Shown one piece after another: positions 17,910-26,641 of a stretch of 64,000 nt of DNA. Source of the stretch: Acidobacteriaceae bacterium dw_441. GTDB taxonomy: Bacteria > Acidobacteriota > Terriglobia > Terriglobales > Acidobacteriaceae. The stretch spans positions 186,001 through 250,000 of the forward strand of contig JAAVVA010000006.1 in the NCBI GenBank assembly GCA_018449715.1. The letters run 5' to 3'. A program made the translations under genes and the position numbers. The stretch's first letter is position 1. Every line of letters starts with the position of its first letter. The notes beneath the pieces are model-generated. The model saw only the letters and a program-made list of their open reading frames with translations. It was not told the origin of the DNA and did no database searches.

Positions 17910-20900
17910 TCATAGATAATCCTCGTTTCCGCCGCCCTGATCGTTCGTCAGCAGCGGATCGTTGCGGTGCATGAAGGCGAAGAAGGTGGGCACAAAGGTC
18001 AGCGTGCCGAACGTCGCCAGCAGCAGTCCGCCAATCACGGCGCGTCCCAGGGGAGCATTCTGCTCGCCGCCATCTCCCAGACCCAGCGCCATCGGCACCA
18101 TGCCGATAATCATCGCCAGCGCCGTCATGATAACCGGGCGGAACCGAGTGAAGCCCGCCGTAAGCGCCGCCTCCGTCGAGTTCATCCCCTCTTCCATCTT
18201 CTCCTTCGCGAAGCTCACCACAAGAATCGAGTTCGCTGTCGCAACGCCGACGCACATAATCGATCCCGTCAGCGCGGGAACGCTGATGTGCGTTCCAGTC
18301 AGGAAGAGGAACCATACGATTCCCGCCAGCGCGCCCGGAAGGGCCGCAATGATGATGAAAGGATCAAGCCAGCTCTGAAAGTTCACCACGATTAGTGCGT
18401 AGACCAGAACGATCGAGAACAGCAGACCACCAATCAGGCCCACAAAGGAGCTGCGCATCGTCTCAATCTGGCCGCGCACAAAGACCTGCGTGCCACGCGG
18501 CAGCTTGCTCTTATTGTTCGCAAGGATCTTGTCGATCTTCGTGGCTACCGTTGCAAGGTCCGTACCCTCAACCGAGCCATAGATATCGATGACCGGACGA
18601 GCGTTGTAGTGGCTTACAGTTCCCTGCTCGACACCACGGTTAATCGACGCCAGGTTCCCCAGAATCTGGGACTGCACGCCAGAACCGCCCGATACCGGGA
18701 AGTTCTGCAACTCCTGCAGATTCTTCACGTCGTACTGCGGCGTCTGCACAGCAATGTTATAGCTGACATTGTTCTGCGGATTCAGATAGAACGTCGGCGA
18801 AGTCTGGAAGCTACCGCTCAGCGCAATCAACAGATTATTGGCGACATCGCGCTGACTGTATCCCACTTGCTGAGCCCGTGTACGATCCACATCCACCGTC
18901 CACTTCGGAAGGTTGAATGGCTGTTGAATTCGCAGGTCGGTCGTTCCAGCAACATGACTGATCTGTTCCATAACCTGTTCGGCCAGCTCACGGTCCTTAT
19001 CAAGCTGCTGACCGACAAACTGAATATCGATCTGTGCCGGAAGTCCGAAGTTCAGAATCTGGCTGACGATATCCGTAGGCAGGTAGTAGAACTGCGTCCC
19101 CGGAAACTGCTTCGTCAGCTTATCCCGCAGGACGTGCATGTAATCAGCGGTCGGCTTGTGGTCCTCCGACAGAGAAACCAGAATATCCGCATCCGCCGTG
19201 CCCACCGGGGCCGAGTTCGAGTACGAGAGATTCAGACCCGAGTAAGGAAGTCCGATGTTGTCGATAACCGTTCCCAGCTCAGCGGAAGGAATCTCCTTCC
19301 GAATCACATCCTCGACCTCGTCGCAGAGCTTCGCCGTATCCTCGATGCGCGTTCCCGTATGAGCGCGAACGTGTAGCTTGAACTGGCCGCCATCGACGGT
19401 CGGGAAGAAGTCCTGCCCCAGCCACGGATAGAGCGCAACGATCGAAACCACCCAGAAGGCCACGATTCCAAGCAGGAACGCCATCCGATTCTGCAGGCAG
19501 AAGTTCAACACGCCGTAGTACCAGTTGCGCAGCTTCTCAAAGTAGTGCTCGAAGATCGCCTGGAACCGGACAAAGGGGTTATAGCTCTGCCCTGCCTTTG
19601 CGGCAGCATGGGGATCATGCGCCTTCAGCAAATACTTGGCCATCGTCGGAACGATCGTTCGCGACAGAAAGTAGGAGGCCAGCATGGCGAAGACCACGGC
19701 CTCTGCCAGAGGAACGAACAGGTAGCGTGCCACGCCGCCCAGGAAGAACATCGGCACGAAGACGATGCAGATCGACAGCGTCGAAACAAAGGCCGGGATC
19801 GCAATCTGCGCCGCGCCATCCAGAATCGCCTGCTCGACCTCTTTGCCCTCTTCGAGGTTACGGTTGATGTTCTCGATCTCGACGGTTGCGTCGTCCACGA
19901 GAATACCGACTGCCAGCGCCAGCCCGCCGAGCGTCATAATGTTGATCGTCTCACCCAGAGCCGCCAGCATCAGCAGTGAACAGATCACCGAAAGCGGAAT
20001 CGAAACCGCAATGATGATCGTCGAGCGCCAGCTTCCAAGGAACAGCAGGATCATCGCCGCTGTCAGGCAGGCCGCGATCAAAGCCTCGCGAACCACGCCG
20101 CTGATCGCCGCGCGCACAAAGACCGACTGGTCCGAGGTCGGCCTCATCTCCAGTGCGGGAGGAAGCTGCGCCGCAATCATCGGAAGCTGCGACTGGACCT
20201 TCGAGATAATGTCCAGCGTGGAAGCATTGCCGGTCTTCATGATCGTCAGCAGCGAAGCCCTGCTTCCGTTCACGCGCACGATATTGGTCTGCGGCGGGAA
20301 CCCATCCCGGACGCTGCCGATATCGCGGATATAGACCGTAGAACCGTTGGAGGTCTTGATCGGCAGGTTATTGAGCGCCTCGATGGACGTTGGAGCGCTG
20401 TTCGTCTCAACCTGGTAGTCCATCCCGCCCATCTTCACATCGCCGGCGGGAAGAATAATGTTCTGCGCACTAACCGCATTGACGACATCCGTAGCTGAAA
20501 GCCCATACGACTGCAGCTTCTGCGTATTGATGTCGACCTGGACCTGCCTCTGTTTACCGCCATAAGGGAACGGAACCGAGGCGCCCTGTACTGTGGCCAG
20601 CTGCGTACGGATAAAGTTCTGTCCAAAGTCGTTGAGTTGCTGCTCATTCAATCCTGCCCCGGACAGACCCAGTTGGAGAATCGGTACGCTCGAAGCGTTG
20701 TACTGGATCACCAGCGGAGGAGTCGTACCCTGTGGGTACTGTCTCAATGCCGTCTGGGCCGTCGCCGTCACCTGCGCCACCGCCTGCGAGATATTCACCG
20801 AAGGCTGGAAGAAGACCTTGACGACCGAGACGCCATTCAGCGTCTGTGACTCCGTATGGTCGATGTCGTTCACCGTCGTCGTCAGGTTCCGCTCAAACGG

Positions 20901-21095
20901 AAGCACGATACGGTAACTCAACTGTTCCGGCGATAGACCGGCATAGTTCCAGACAATCGACACAACAGGGATGTTGATATTCGGGAAAATATCAACAGGG
21001 GTCTGCATAACAACCAGAGGCCCCACAATAAAAAGTAGAAGGGAGAACACTACAAACGTGTACGGCCTTCTAAGAGCAAGTCGAACAATCCACAT
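17910..21095 (-). CDS. RND efflux inner-membrane transporter
   Basis: 1061 residues, full family length. Twelve transmembrane helices in the 1+5, 1+5 arrangement with two large periplasmic loops. The proton-relay segment is GGLALAVGILVDDATVEIEN near 400, with the Asp pair in helix 4. The N-terminus MWIVRLALRRPYTFVVFSLL is typical. The sequence resembles multidrug/hydrophobe exporters more than metal exporters, but the substrate cannot be assigned. First structural gene after the palindrome at 21190-21214. Confidence 0.93.
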   Translation of the reverse strand: MWIVRLALRRPYTFVVFSLLLFIVGPLVVMQTPVDIFPNINIPVVSIVWNYAGLSPEQLSYRIVLPFERNLTTTVNDIDHTESQTLNGVSVVKVFFQPSVNISQAVAQVTATAQTALRQYPQGTTPPLVIQYNASSVPILQLGLSGAGLNEQQLNDFGQNFIRTQLATVQGASVPFPYGGKQRQVQVDINTQKLQSYGLSATDVVNAVSAQNIILPAGDVKMGGMDYQVETNSAPTSIEALNNLPIKTSNGSTVYIRDIGSVRDGFPPQTNIVRVNGSRASLLTIMKTGNASTLDIISKVQSQLPMIAAQLPPALEMRPTSDQSVFVRAAISGVVREALIAACLTAAMILLFLGSWRSTIIIAVSIPLSVICSLLMLAALGETINIMTLGGLALAVGILVDDATVEIENINRNLEEGKEVEQAILDGAAQIAIPAFVSTLSICIVFVPMFFLGGVARYLFVPLAEAVVFAMLASYFLSRTIVPTMAKYLLKAHDPHAAAKAGQSYNPFVRFQAIFEHYFEKLRNWYYGVLNFCLQNRMAFLLGIVAFWVVSIVALYPWLGQDFFPTVDGGQFKLHVRAHTGTRIEDTAKLCDEVEDVIRKEIPSAELGTVIDNIGLPYSGLNLSYSNSAPVGTADADILVSLSEDHKPTADYMHVLRDKLTKQFPGTQFYYLPTDIVSQILNFGLPAQIDIQFVGQQLDKDRELAEQVMEQISHVAGTTDLRIQQPFNLPKWTVDVDRTRAQQVGYSQRDVANNLLIALSGSFQTSPTFYLNPQNNVSYNIAVQTPQYDVKNLQELQNFPVSGGSGVQSQILGNLASINRGVEQGTVSHYNARPVIDIYGSVEGTDLATVATKIDKILANNKSKLPRGTQVFVRGQIETMRSSFVGLIGGLLFSIVLVYALIVVNFQSWLDPFIIIAALPGALAGIVWFLFLTGTHISVPALTGSIMCVGVATANSILVVSFAKEKMEEGMNSTEAALTAGFTRFRPVIMTALAMIIGMVPMALGLGDGGEQNAPLGRAVIGGLLLATFGTLTFVPTFFAFMHRNDPLLTNDQGGGNEDYL

Positions 21096-21189
21096 CGGGA
21101 CTCCATCAAAGACACGCTTTCCAGCAGGAGAGAAAGAATCTGCATCAGAGAGCGCTCAGCCTCAAAAGAGGCAATGTTTCGGGTTGATT

Positions 21190-21214
21190 AATACTAAACA
21201 CCCGGTTTAGTATT
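21190..21214. promoter_or_regulatory. TetR-type operator in front of the RND operon
   Basis: AATACTAAAC and GTTTAGTATT are perfect 10-base arms separated by ACCCG. The site lies between tetR and the pump genes, about 95 bases upstream of the pump start. Its size and AT-rich core fit TetR-family operators, and the adjacent regulator gene is the obvious ligand. Confidence 0.8.
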
Positions 21215-21239
21215 TGACGTTTCTGCCCTGTAGAAAGAC

Positions 21240-21923
21240 TCAGGATCTTTGCGGCTCGCTTGCCTCGCCCAAAGTCTCTCCTAATTGATTATGACCGGAT
21301 TTGCGTAAACCCTTGAAGAGAGTCCGCACAATTGTCGCTGCTTCTTCTTCGCTGAGAGGCCCATGCCCCACCAGCAGACGAAAGATGACGGGGCCGTACA
21401 TGAGATCCATCACGATCTCCGGATCGATCTCAGGGCACACTTCCCCGCGTTCTACGCCGCGCTGCCACATGATGCGAGCCGCATCCCGCCTGGTGTAAAG
21501 AAACCTCTCCCGGAACAGGGAGAGAAAATCAGGATCGCTTTGCCCCTCGGCAATAAACTGGCTGAAAATCTTCCCCATCGGAGAAAGATAGAAGGCCACC
21601 AGCGCCTGTAACTGCTGTGTAAAATCCTGCTCCGCAGATCCCGTATCCGGAATCGCCACCCGCTCCGTAATCCCGGCAAGAAAGGCGTCGAGCGCCACCA
21701 GCGTCTTGTTCGGCCACCATTTATAGATAGTGGCTTTGCTGACGCCCGCCCTCTGCGCGATCGCGTCTGAACTGACCTTGCGCAGCGGCTTGCGCTCCAG
21801 CAGGTAGAGCGTCGCTTTCAGGATGGAGGCCTCCGCTTCGAGGCTGCGATGCCGCCCTCTTCCCCTTGGCTCTTCCACCGATGGGGGATCCTGCGACGGT
21901 CGCATGGGATGATCGGTATGCAT
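21240..21923 (-). CDS. TetR family transcriptional repressor
   Basis: 227 residues. The N-terminal HTH is at about 35-80 (VSSDAIAQRAGVSKATIYKW then WPNKTLVALDAFL), and the C-terminal ligand domain is helical. No strong ribosome site precedes the first ATG; Met7 at 21905 is an alternative. It is encoded upstream of, and codirectional with, the RND genes, separated by the palindromic operator. The likely role is derepression of the pump on drug binding. Confidence 0.9.
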   Translation of the reverse strand: MHTDHPMRPSQDPPSVEEPRGRGRHRSLEAEASILKATLYLLERKPLRKVSSDAIAQRAGVSKATIYKWWPNKTLVALDAFLAGITERVAIPDTGSAEQDFTQQLQALVAFYLSPMGKIFSQFIAEGQSDPDFLSLFRERFLYTRRDAARIMWQRGVERGEVCPEIDPEIVMDLMYGPVIFRLLVGHGPLSEEEAATIVRTLFKGLRKSGHNQLGETLGEASEPQRS

Positions 21924-22016
21924 ATTTTCAGTATCAGCTTTTCTTGGACTGGCCGTACAGATATTTCGTCACCAATCGAAGAGCTTTTTGCCGACCGACC
22001 ATCCCGCGGGACAACA

Positions 22017-22484
22017 TCACACGTAAGCGATGCAATCAATCGCCAGTCCATAATCGCCCGCAGGCAAAGCGGCTGGCTGCACCGTATTGCGCGCCGGAAA
22101 AACCGTCCCCCACTTGCGCGTTTTATAAACCGAATTCATCCGGTCGAACTCCCGAATGTCCTCCATAAAGACATTCACCTTCAGCACCTTCTCCAGCGAC
22201 GACCCCGAGGCCGCAAGGTTCTTTTCAATCTCATCGAGAACCCACTTCGTCTCCTCTTCAATCGTTCCCTTCACGCGGCACCCGATGCCAGAGACAAACA
22301 GCAGGTTTCCATATGCCACCACCGTCGTAAACGGAAACTGCGTGGCTCCCTTGCCCGTGGCATCCCGCTTCGCCGCCCGTTGTGTCTGCGCCATCGAGGC
22401 CTGCGCCATCAACGCTCCCCCGACCGCCGGGATCGCCAGCTTTGTCGCCATCCTGAAAAGACCTCTCCGCGTCTGCTTTTCCAT
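22017..22484 (-). CDS. Exported RidA/YjgF-family protein
   Basis: 155 residues from the start at 22484, which has AAAGGAG upstream; a longer frame from 22565 lacks support. The N-terminus is Tat-like (TRRGLFRMATKLAIPAVGG), so the protein is probably periplasmic, which is unusual for a family best known for cytoplasmic imine/enamine deamination. Family features: FPFTTVVAYGNLLFVSGIGC, then VLDEIEKNLAASGSSLEKVL, VFMEDIREFDRMN and FPARNTVQPAALP (the conserved Arg of RidA). The catalytic capability is likely but not proven. Confidence 0.82.
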   Translation of the reverse strand: MEKQTRRGLFRMATKLAIPAVGGALMAQASMAQTQRAAKRDATGKGATQFPFTTVVAYGNLLFVSGIGCRVKGTIEEETKWVLDEIEKNLAASGSSLEKVLKVNVFMEDIREFDRMNSVYKTRKWGTVFPARNTVQPAALPAGDYGLAIDCIAYV

Positions 22485-22674
22485 GCAACTGCTCCTTTTG
22501 AAGATTTTTGAAAGTCGGATCATAGTACAAAAAATCTCTGCCCCATGACCTGCCACTTCGAGCATCCCCGAATAAGCCAGACAAGTTCGCTGTCAGACAA
22601 AACAAAAATGCCGCGTGGATATCCACACGGTCATCTCGAAAGATCTTGATTGAAGTATGTCGTCGTACGATTTC

Positions 22675-22750
22675 TGGTGGAGCTGAGCGGGATCGAACCG
22701 CTGACCTCCTCGTTGCGAACGAGGCGCTCTCCCAACTGAGCTACAGCCCC
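22675..22750 (-). tRNA. tRNA-Ala, anticodon CGC
   Basis: 76 bases folding into a cloverleaf. Acceptor GGGGCTG pairs with CAGCTCC (one G-T pair). The D arm is GCTC/GAGC, the anticodon stem CCTCG/CGAGG with loop TTCGCAA (anticodon CGC, reading GCG), and the T arm AGCGG/CCGCT with loop TTCGATC. CCA is encoded. No known identity features conflict with alanine. Confidence 0.95.
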
Positions 22751-22846
22751 TCACCATACGCTGCGCGCTTGTTTTAACAGCGTCAGGCAGCATCAGGACG
22801 ACTTTTCAAGTGTATCAGAATGCAGTCTTATCTCAAACAGCAGTGC

Positions 22847-23104
22847 TCACAATCTTTGCTCGACCAGACCCACAACCTCCGTCCCTTCCATCAGAGGCTT
22901 TTCCACCTGATGCCACACCTCTCCGTTGTCGACAAAGATCCCCAGCACCGGCAGTTGCAGCCTGGCGCCACTGCGCGCAACCGCCTCCAGCATGCCCAGG
23001 TCACCCTCGGCAAACTCCGTCCTGTCCAGCAGAAGCTGCCAACGCTGTCGCCCTTCCACGCGACGCTCTTCACGAATATCCACAACGACAGCAGAGAAAC
23101 TCAC
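22847..23104 (-). CDS. Small conserved-looking hypothetical protein after fbp
   Basis: 85 residues, start GTG at 23104. Its GTGA overlaps the fbp stop by four bases, implying translational coupling. Mixed alpha/beta sequence (MSFSAVVVDIREERRVEGRQ; RLQLPVLGIFVDNG), no signal and no transmembrane segment. I do not recognise the family. Confidence 0.6.
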   Translation of the reverse strand: MSFSAVVVDIREERRVEGRQRWQLLLDRTEFAEGDLGMLEAVARSGARLQLPVLGIFVDNGEVWHQVEKPLMEGTEVVGLVEQRL

Positions 23105-24117
23105 GACACCACAGCTCCGGTCAAAACGCTTTGCAGCGCCTCCATCTCTCTCGCACTTCCCACGCAGAACGGCGTTCTCTGATGGATCCCAGTCGGCTTG
23201 ATATCCAGCACACGCTCCGGCCCGTTCGTCGCCATACCGCCCGCCTGCTCCGCGATAAACGCCAGAGGATTCGCCTCATACAACAACCGCAGCTTGCCCT
23301 TCGGCTGCTTGTCCGTCGGAGGATAAAGAAACACTCCGCCCTTCAGCAGCGTGCGATGAAAGTCCGCAACCAGACTGCCGATATACCGCGAACTGTACGT
23401 CTTCCCCAGCTTCCCTTCGCGCAGCATCGTAATGTACGAGCGATACTCCTCCGGCCAGCTCGCCGCATTCGCCTCGTTCACCGAGTAGTAGCTTCCCTGC
23501 TGTGGCATCTGCATTCGATCGTTGCTCAATACGAATGCGCCAATCGTCGGGTCCAGCGTAAATCCGTAGACGCCGTTGCCCGTCGTGTAGACCAGCATCG
23601 TCGAAGGCCCATAGACCACGTACCCCGCCGCTACCTGCCGGAACCCCGGCTGAAGAATCGACTCGTCCAGCGTGCCCAGTTCGCTTGGAAGCCTGCGCAG
23701 CACGCTGAAGATCGTTCCCACGTTCACATTCACATCGATGTTGCTCGAGCCATCCAGCGGGTCGAAGACCAGGATGTACTTCCCCGTCTCCGCATCGCGG
23801 TTGAACGTCACCGGCTCCTCGTCCTCTTCGCTCACCAGCGCGGCAACACTGTCGCGCAGCCCTAGGCAGTGCAGCATCGCCTGATTCGCATAAACGTCCA
23901 GCTTCTGCTGCTGCTCACCCTGCACATTCTCCGCACCGGCGGCTCCCAGAACATCGCCCAGACCAGCCGAGCGAATCCTAGCCTCGATCATCTTCGTCGC
24001 CAGAGTGATGCCGCTCAACAGCCAGCTGAACGTCCCCGACGCCTCGCGCCCGGTCGACTTCAACATCTCCTGCTGCTGCTGCAAAATGTGCTGCTGCACG
24101 GTCGTAATCATTGCCAT
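23101..24117 (-). CDS. fbp: Fructose-1,6-bisphosphatase class I
   Basis: 338 residues. The start at 24117 gives the usual FBPase N-terminus, MAMITTVQQHILQQQ; the frame extends to 24207 without support. Metal and substrate motifs: LVSEEDEEP (Glu pair) and FDPLDGSSNIDVNVNVGTIF, with the conserved Asp, Asp and Ser. C-terminal substrate contacts are in the GGVFLYPPTDKQPKGKLRLL region. It hydrolyses FBP to fructose-6-phosphate in gluconeogenesis, together with pckG in this window. The following 85-residue gene overlaps its stop. Confidence 0.95.
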   Translation of the reverse strand: MAMITTVQQHILQQQQEMLKSTGREASGTFSWLLSGITLATKMIEARIRSAGLGDVLGAAGAENVQGEQQQKLDVYANQAMLHCLGLRDSVAALVSEEDEEPVTFNRDAETGKYILVFDPLDGSSNIDVNVNVGTIFSVLRRLPSELGTLDESILQPGFRQVAAGYVVYGPSTMLVYTTGNGVYGFTLDPTIGAFVLSNDRMQMPQQGSYYSVNEANAASWPEEYRSYITMLREGKLGKTYSSRYIGSLVADFHRTLLKGGVFLYPPTDKQPKGKLRLLYEANPLAFIAEQAGGMATNGPERVLDIKPTGIHQRTPFCVGSAREMEALQSVLTGAVVS

Positions 24118-24291
24118 CGTTTCTTCACCTTCGCTCTGCGACGTTTGACGTTCTTCCTCGAAGCTATCACTTCCACCGAAGCTCAATCCACCCGACGAGT
24201 TCCTCATCTCCGCCGTACGTCTCTAAAAACCTATGCTCCAACCCACAAATTCCATCTCTGTATCACAACCTTTCCCGGTTACAATCCGCAC

Positions 24292-25599
24292 ATGCCAACC
24301 AGACGAAGCTTTCTCCTCGCCGCCTCCGCAGCAGCAGTCGCGCCGTCTCTTCCGCTTCAGGCCCAGCGCCCCTCTGCCTCCCCCTCCTCCGAAGCCACGC
24401 TACCTCCCGCCATCGCTGCCCTCACCGACCGCCGCAAAGAAGCCGTCCCCATCACTCTCGAAGAACGCGAGCACCGCGTCGAACGCGCCCGCGAGCTTCT
24501 CGCGAAGAACAAGCTCGAAGCCCTCGTCATCTGCACTGGCAGCTCCCTTCTCTACTTCACCGGCCTCCGCTGGGGCCAGTCCGAACGCTTCTTCGCCTGG
24601 GTTCTCCCCGTCAAAGGCAGCCCCTTCGTCGTCTGTCCTGTCTTCGAAGAAGGCCGCGTCCGCGAGCGCATGGAGGCCAAACCCGCCACGCTTCCGCAGG
24701 CATCCGTCACCCGCGTCTACACCTGGAACGAGGACGAAAGCCCCTACACTCTTCTCGCCAGAGCCCTGAAGGATACCGGCCTCTCCACCGGCAAAATCGG
24801 CGTCGAGGAGCGCACGCAGTTCGCCTTCGCCGACGGCATCGCTCACGCCAGCCCATCGTTCACCGCCGTCAGCGGAACCCCGGTCACCGCCAGTTGTCGC
24901 GCCGTCAAATCATCCGCCGAGCTCGCCCTCATGCGCCTCGCCAACGACAACACTCTCAAGGTCTACGAGGCTGCGTGGAAGTCGCTCGAACCGGGCATGA
25001 CCAACCGCCACGTCTCCGACCTCATCTCGCTCGCCTACAACCGCACCGGCTTCCCCGGCTTTGCCTCCTGCCAGGTCGCCGAATACTCCGCGCTCCCTCA
25101 CGGCTCATTGCAGCCTCAGATCATCCGCGAAGGCCAGATCATCCTCCTCGACGACGGCTGCACGGTCGAAGGCTACCAGTCCGACATCTCCCGATCCTTC
25201 GTTCTAGGCAAGGCGACCGACAAGCAGAAGCAGGTCTTCGACATCGTCCACAAGGCACAATCCGCCGCGCTCGCCGCAGGCAAGGCCGGAGCACCCTGCC
25301 ACGCCGTCGACGATGCCGCCCGCAAGGTCATCACCGACGCTGGCTATGGCCCCGACTACAAGCACTTCACCCATCGTCTCGGCCACGGCATCGGCATGGA
25401 CGGCCACGAGTGGCCCTACCTCGTCCGCGGCAACAACACGGCCCTCGAGCCCGGCATGACCTTCTCCGACGAGCCAGGCATCTACATCGTCGGCGAGTTC
25501 GGCATCCGCCTCGAAGACGACTGGGTCGTCACCCTCGGCGGAGGAGAGATGTTCACCCCGCAGAGCCCTTCGCTCGAAGCCCCCTTCGCCAAAGCCTGA
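24292..25599 (+). CDS. Tat-exported M24 family Xaa-Pro peptidase
   Basis: 435 residues from the ATG at 24292; a longer frame from 23869 is antisense to fbp and rejected. The N-terminus MPTRRSFLLAASAAAVAP is a Tat signal. The creatinase-like N-domain spans about 50-180. The pita-bread domain carries the five metal ligands: LLDDGCTVEGYQSDISRSF (two Asp), HRLGHGIGMDGHE (His), SDEPGIYI (Glu) and RLEDDW (Glu). It should be a periplasmic proline-specific aminopeptidase or dipeptidase. Divergent from fbp. Confidence 0.9.
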   Translation: MPTRRSFLLAASAAAVAPSLPLQAQRPSASPSSEATLPPAIAALTDRRKEAVPITLEEREHRVERARELLAKNKLEALVICTGSSLLYFTGLRWGQSERFFAWVLPVKGSPFVVCPVFEEGRVRERMEAKPATLPQASVTRVYTWNEDESPYTLLARALKDTGLSTGKIGVEERTQFAFADGIAHASPSFTAVSGTPVTASCRAVKSSAELALMRLANDNTLKVYEAAWKSLEPGMTNRHVSDLISLAYNRTGFPGFASCQVAEYSALPHGSLQPQIIREGQIILLDDGCTVEGYQSDISRSFVLGKATDKQKQVFDIVHKAQSAALAAGKAGAPCHAVDDAARKVITDAGYGPDYKHFTHRLGHGIGMDGHEWPYLVRGNNTALEPGMTFSDEPGIYIVGEFGIRLEDDWVVTLGGGEMFTPQSPSLEAPFAKA

Positions 25600-25642
25600 G
25601 CAACAAAACTGTTTAGACTCATCATTCCGTACCACTACAACC

Positions 25643-25687
25643 GTCATTCTGAGGCGAAGCCGAAGAATCTCAGCATTTCCTTTGCAG
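25643..25687 (+). repeat. Dispersed repeat family A, copy 1
   Basis: GTCATTCTGAGGCGAAGCCG then AAGAATCTCAGC and a short tail ending TTTGCAG. Family A is defined by GTCATTC(C/T)G, an internal AGCGAAG-like core, (G/A)GAATCT and the tail TTTGCAG. Here ATTCT pairs with AGAAT. Confidence 0.7.
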
Positions 25688-25742
25688 AGTGCCCGGGTGC
25701 CCCGGCAAAATACAGCTCCGCCCAAACCATCAAGTCGGGTGC

Positions 25743-25775
25743 CCCATATCTGGCAGCTTCATCGCCAGATGTGGG
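25743..25775. repeat. Dispersed repeat family B, copy 1
   Basis: CCCATATCTGGC and GCCAGATGTGGG form a 12-bp stem with one G-T pair and a 9-base loop. It is preceded by CGGGTGC, as in copy 2 at 29292. Confidence 0.65.
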
Positions 25776-25817
25776 CTTTGCAGGATATCCACACCTCCAC
25801 CCACACCTTACGACCTT

Positions 25818-25861
25818 GTCATTCCGCAGCGCAGCGAAGGAATCTGCTTCTCTTTTGCAGG
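25818..25861 (+). repeat. Dispersed repeat family A, copy 2
   Basis: GTCATTCCGCAGCGCAGCGA then AGGAATCTGC, tail TTTTGCAGG. ATTCC pairs with GGAAT. Confidence 0.7.
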
Positions 25862-25906
25862 ATGCCGTGGTTGCCACTCCCACCTCATCCCTCTATCTTT
25901 TCCTGT

Positions 25907-26575
25907 ATGAATCAGAATCGCTGGAACGCCGTTGACCGCTATCTCGCGGACGCCCTCATCTCCCCCGACCAACGCATCGAGGACGCCCTCGACGCCAACG
26001 CCTGCGCCGGTCTTCCCGCCATCGACGTCGCCCCCAGCCAGGGCAAGATGCTCCATCTCCTCGCCCGCGTGCAGGGAGCCCGCCGCATCCTCGAGATCGG
26101 CACCCTCGGAGGCTACTCCACCATCTGGCTCGCCCGCGCCCTTCCCGCCGACGGCCGCCTCGTCACCCTCGAGCTTGAGCAGAAGCACGCCAACGTAGCC
26201 AGCTCCAACATCCACCGCGCCGGCCTGTCTTCCCTCGTCGAAATCCGCGTTGGCCCCGCGCTCGAATCCCTCGAAAAGCTCCACGCCGAAAACCCCGAGC
26301 CCTTCGACTTCATCTTTCTCGACGCCGACAAGCCCAACAACCCCAACTATCTCGACTGGGCCGTGAAGCTCTCGCGGCCCGGCACCCTCATCCTCGCCGA
26401 CAACGTCGTCCGCGACGGCGCCATCATCGATCCCGACAACCGCGACCCGCGCATCCTCGGCACCCGCAGCTTCCTCGAGAAGCTCGGCAACCACCCGCGC
26501 CTCGACGCCACAGCCATCCAGACCGTCGGAGTCAAAGGCTACGACGGCTTCGCCCTCGCAGTCGTCAAGCCATAA
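25907..26575 (+). CDS. SAM-dependent O-methyltransferase (COMT-like)
   Basis: 222 residues, start at 25907 (MNQNRWNAVDRYLADALISP). Class I methyltransferase of the O-methyltransferase family 3: the SAM-binding motif I is ILEIGTLGGYSTIWLARALP. The acidic loop is LVTLELEQKHANVA and motif II is FDFIFLDADKPNNPNY, with a likely metal-binding Asp. The product DNVVRDGAIIDP region completes the metal site. Substrate unknown, usually catechol-like. Convergent with ispF. Confidence 0.88.
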   Translation: MNQNRWNAVDRYLADALISPDQRIEDALDANACAGLPAIDVAPSQGKMLHLLARVQGARRILEIGTLGGYSTIWLARALPADGRLVTLELEQKHANVASSNIHRAGLSSLVEIRVGPALESLEKLHAENPEPFDFIFLDADKPNNPNYLDWAVKLSRPGTLILADNVVRDGAIIDPDNRDPRILGTRSFLEKLGNHPRLDATAIQTVGVKGYDGFALAVVKP

Positions 26576-26591
26576 AGATCCCGCCCAAACA

Positions 26592-26624
26592 AAAATGGCG
26601 GACCTCATTGAGGTCCGCCATTTT
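26592..26624. terminator. Bidirectional terminator
   Basis: AAAATGGCGGACCTC and GAGGTCCGCCATTTT pair perfectly over 15 bases with a 3-base loop, giving a T run on either strand between convergent stops. Confidence 0.9.
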
Positions 26625-26641
26625 CATCTCATCCATCAAGA

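Larger units (their letters stand above)
25600..25906. other. Repeat-filled intergenic region
   Basis: 307 bases holding three dispersed repeat units (listed separately) and little else; no gene is seen. A further partial unit (GTGCCCGGGTGCCCCGGC) is at about 25688-25706. Confidence 0.6.

Noticed and set aside
22593..22793. 66-codon ORF across the tRNA
   Set aside because: It overlaps the tRNA-Ala gene on the same strand and is not protein-coding.
23869..24291. Longer N-terminus for the M24 peptidase
   Set aside because: That part is antisense to fbp and lacks signal-peptide character, whereas the ATG at 24292 begins a clean Tat signal.
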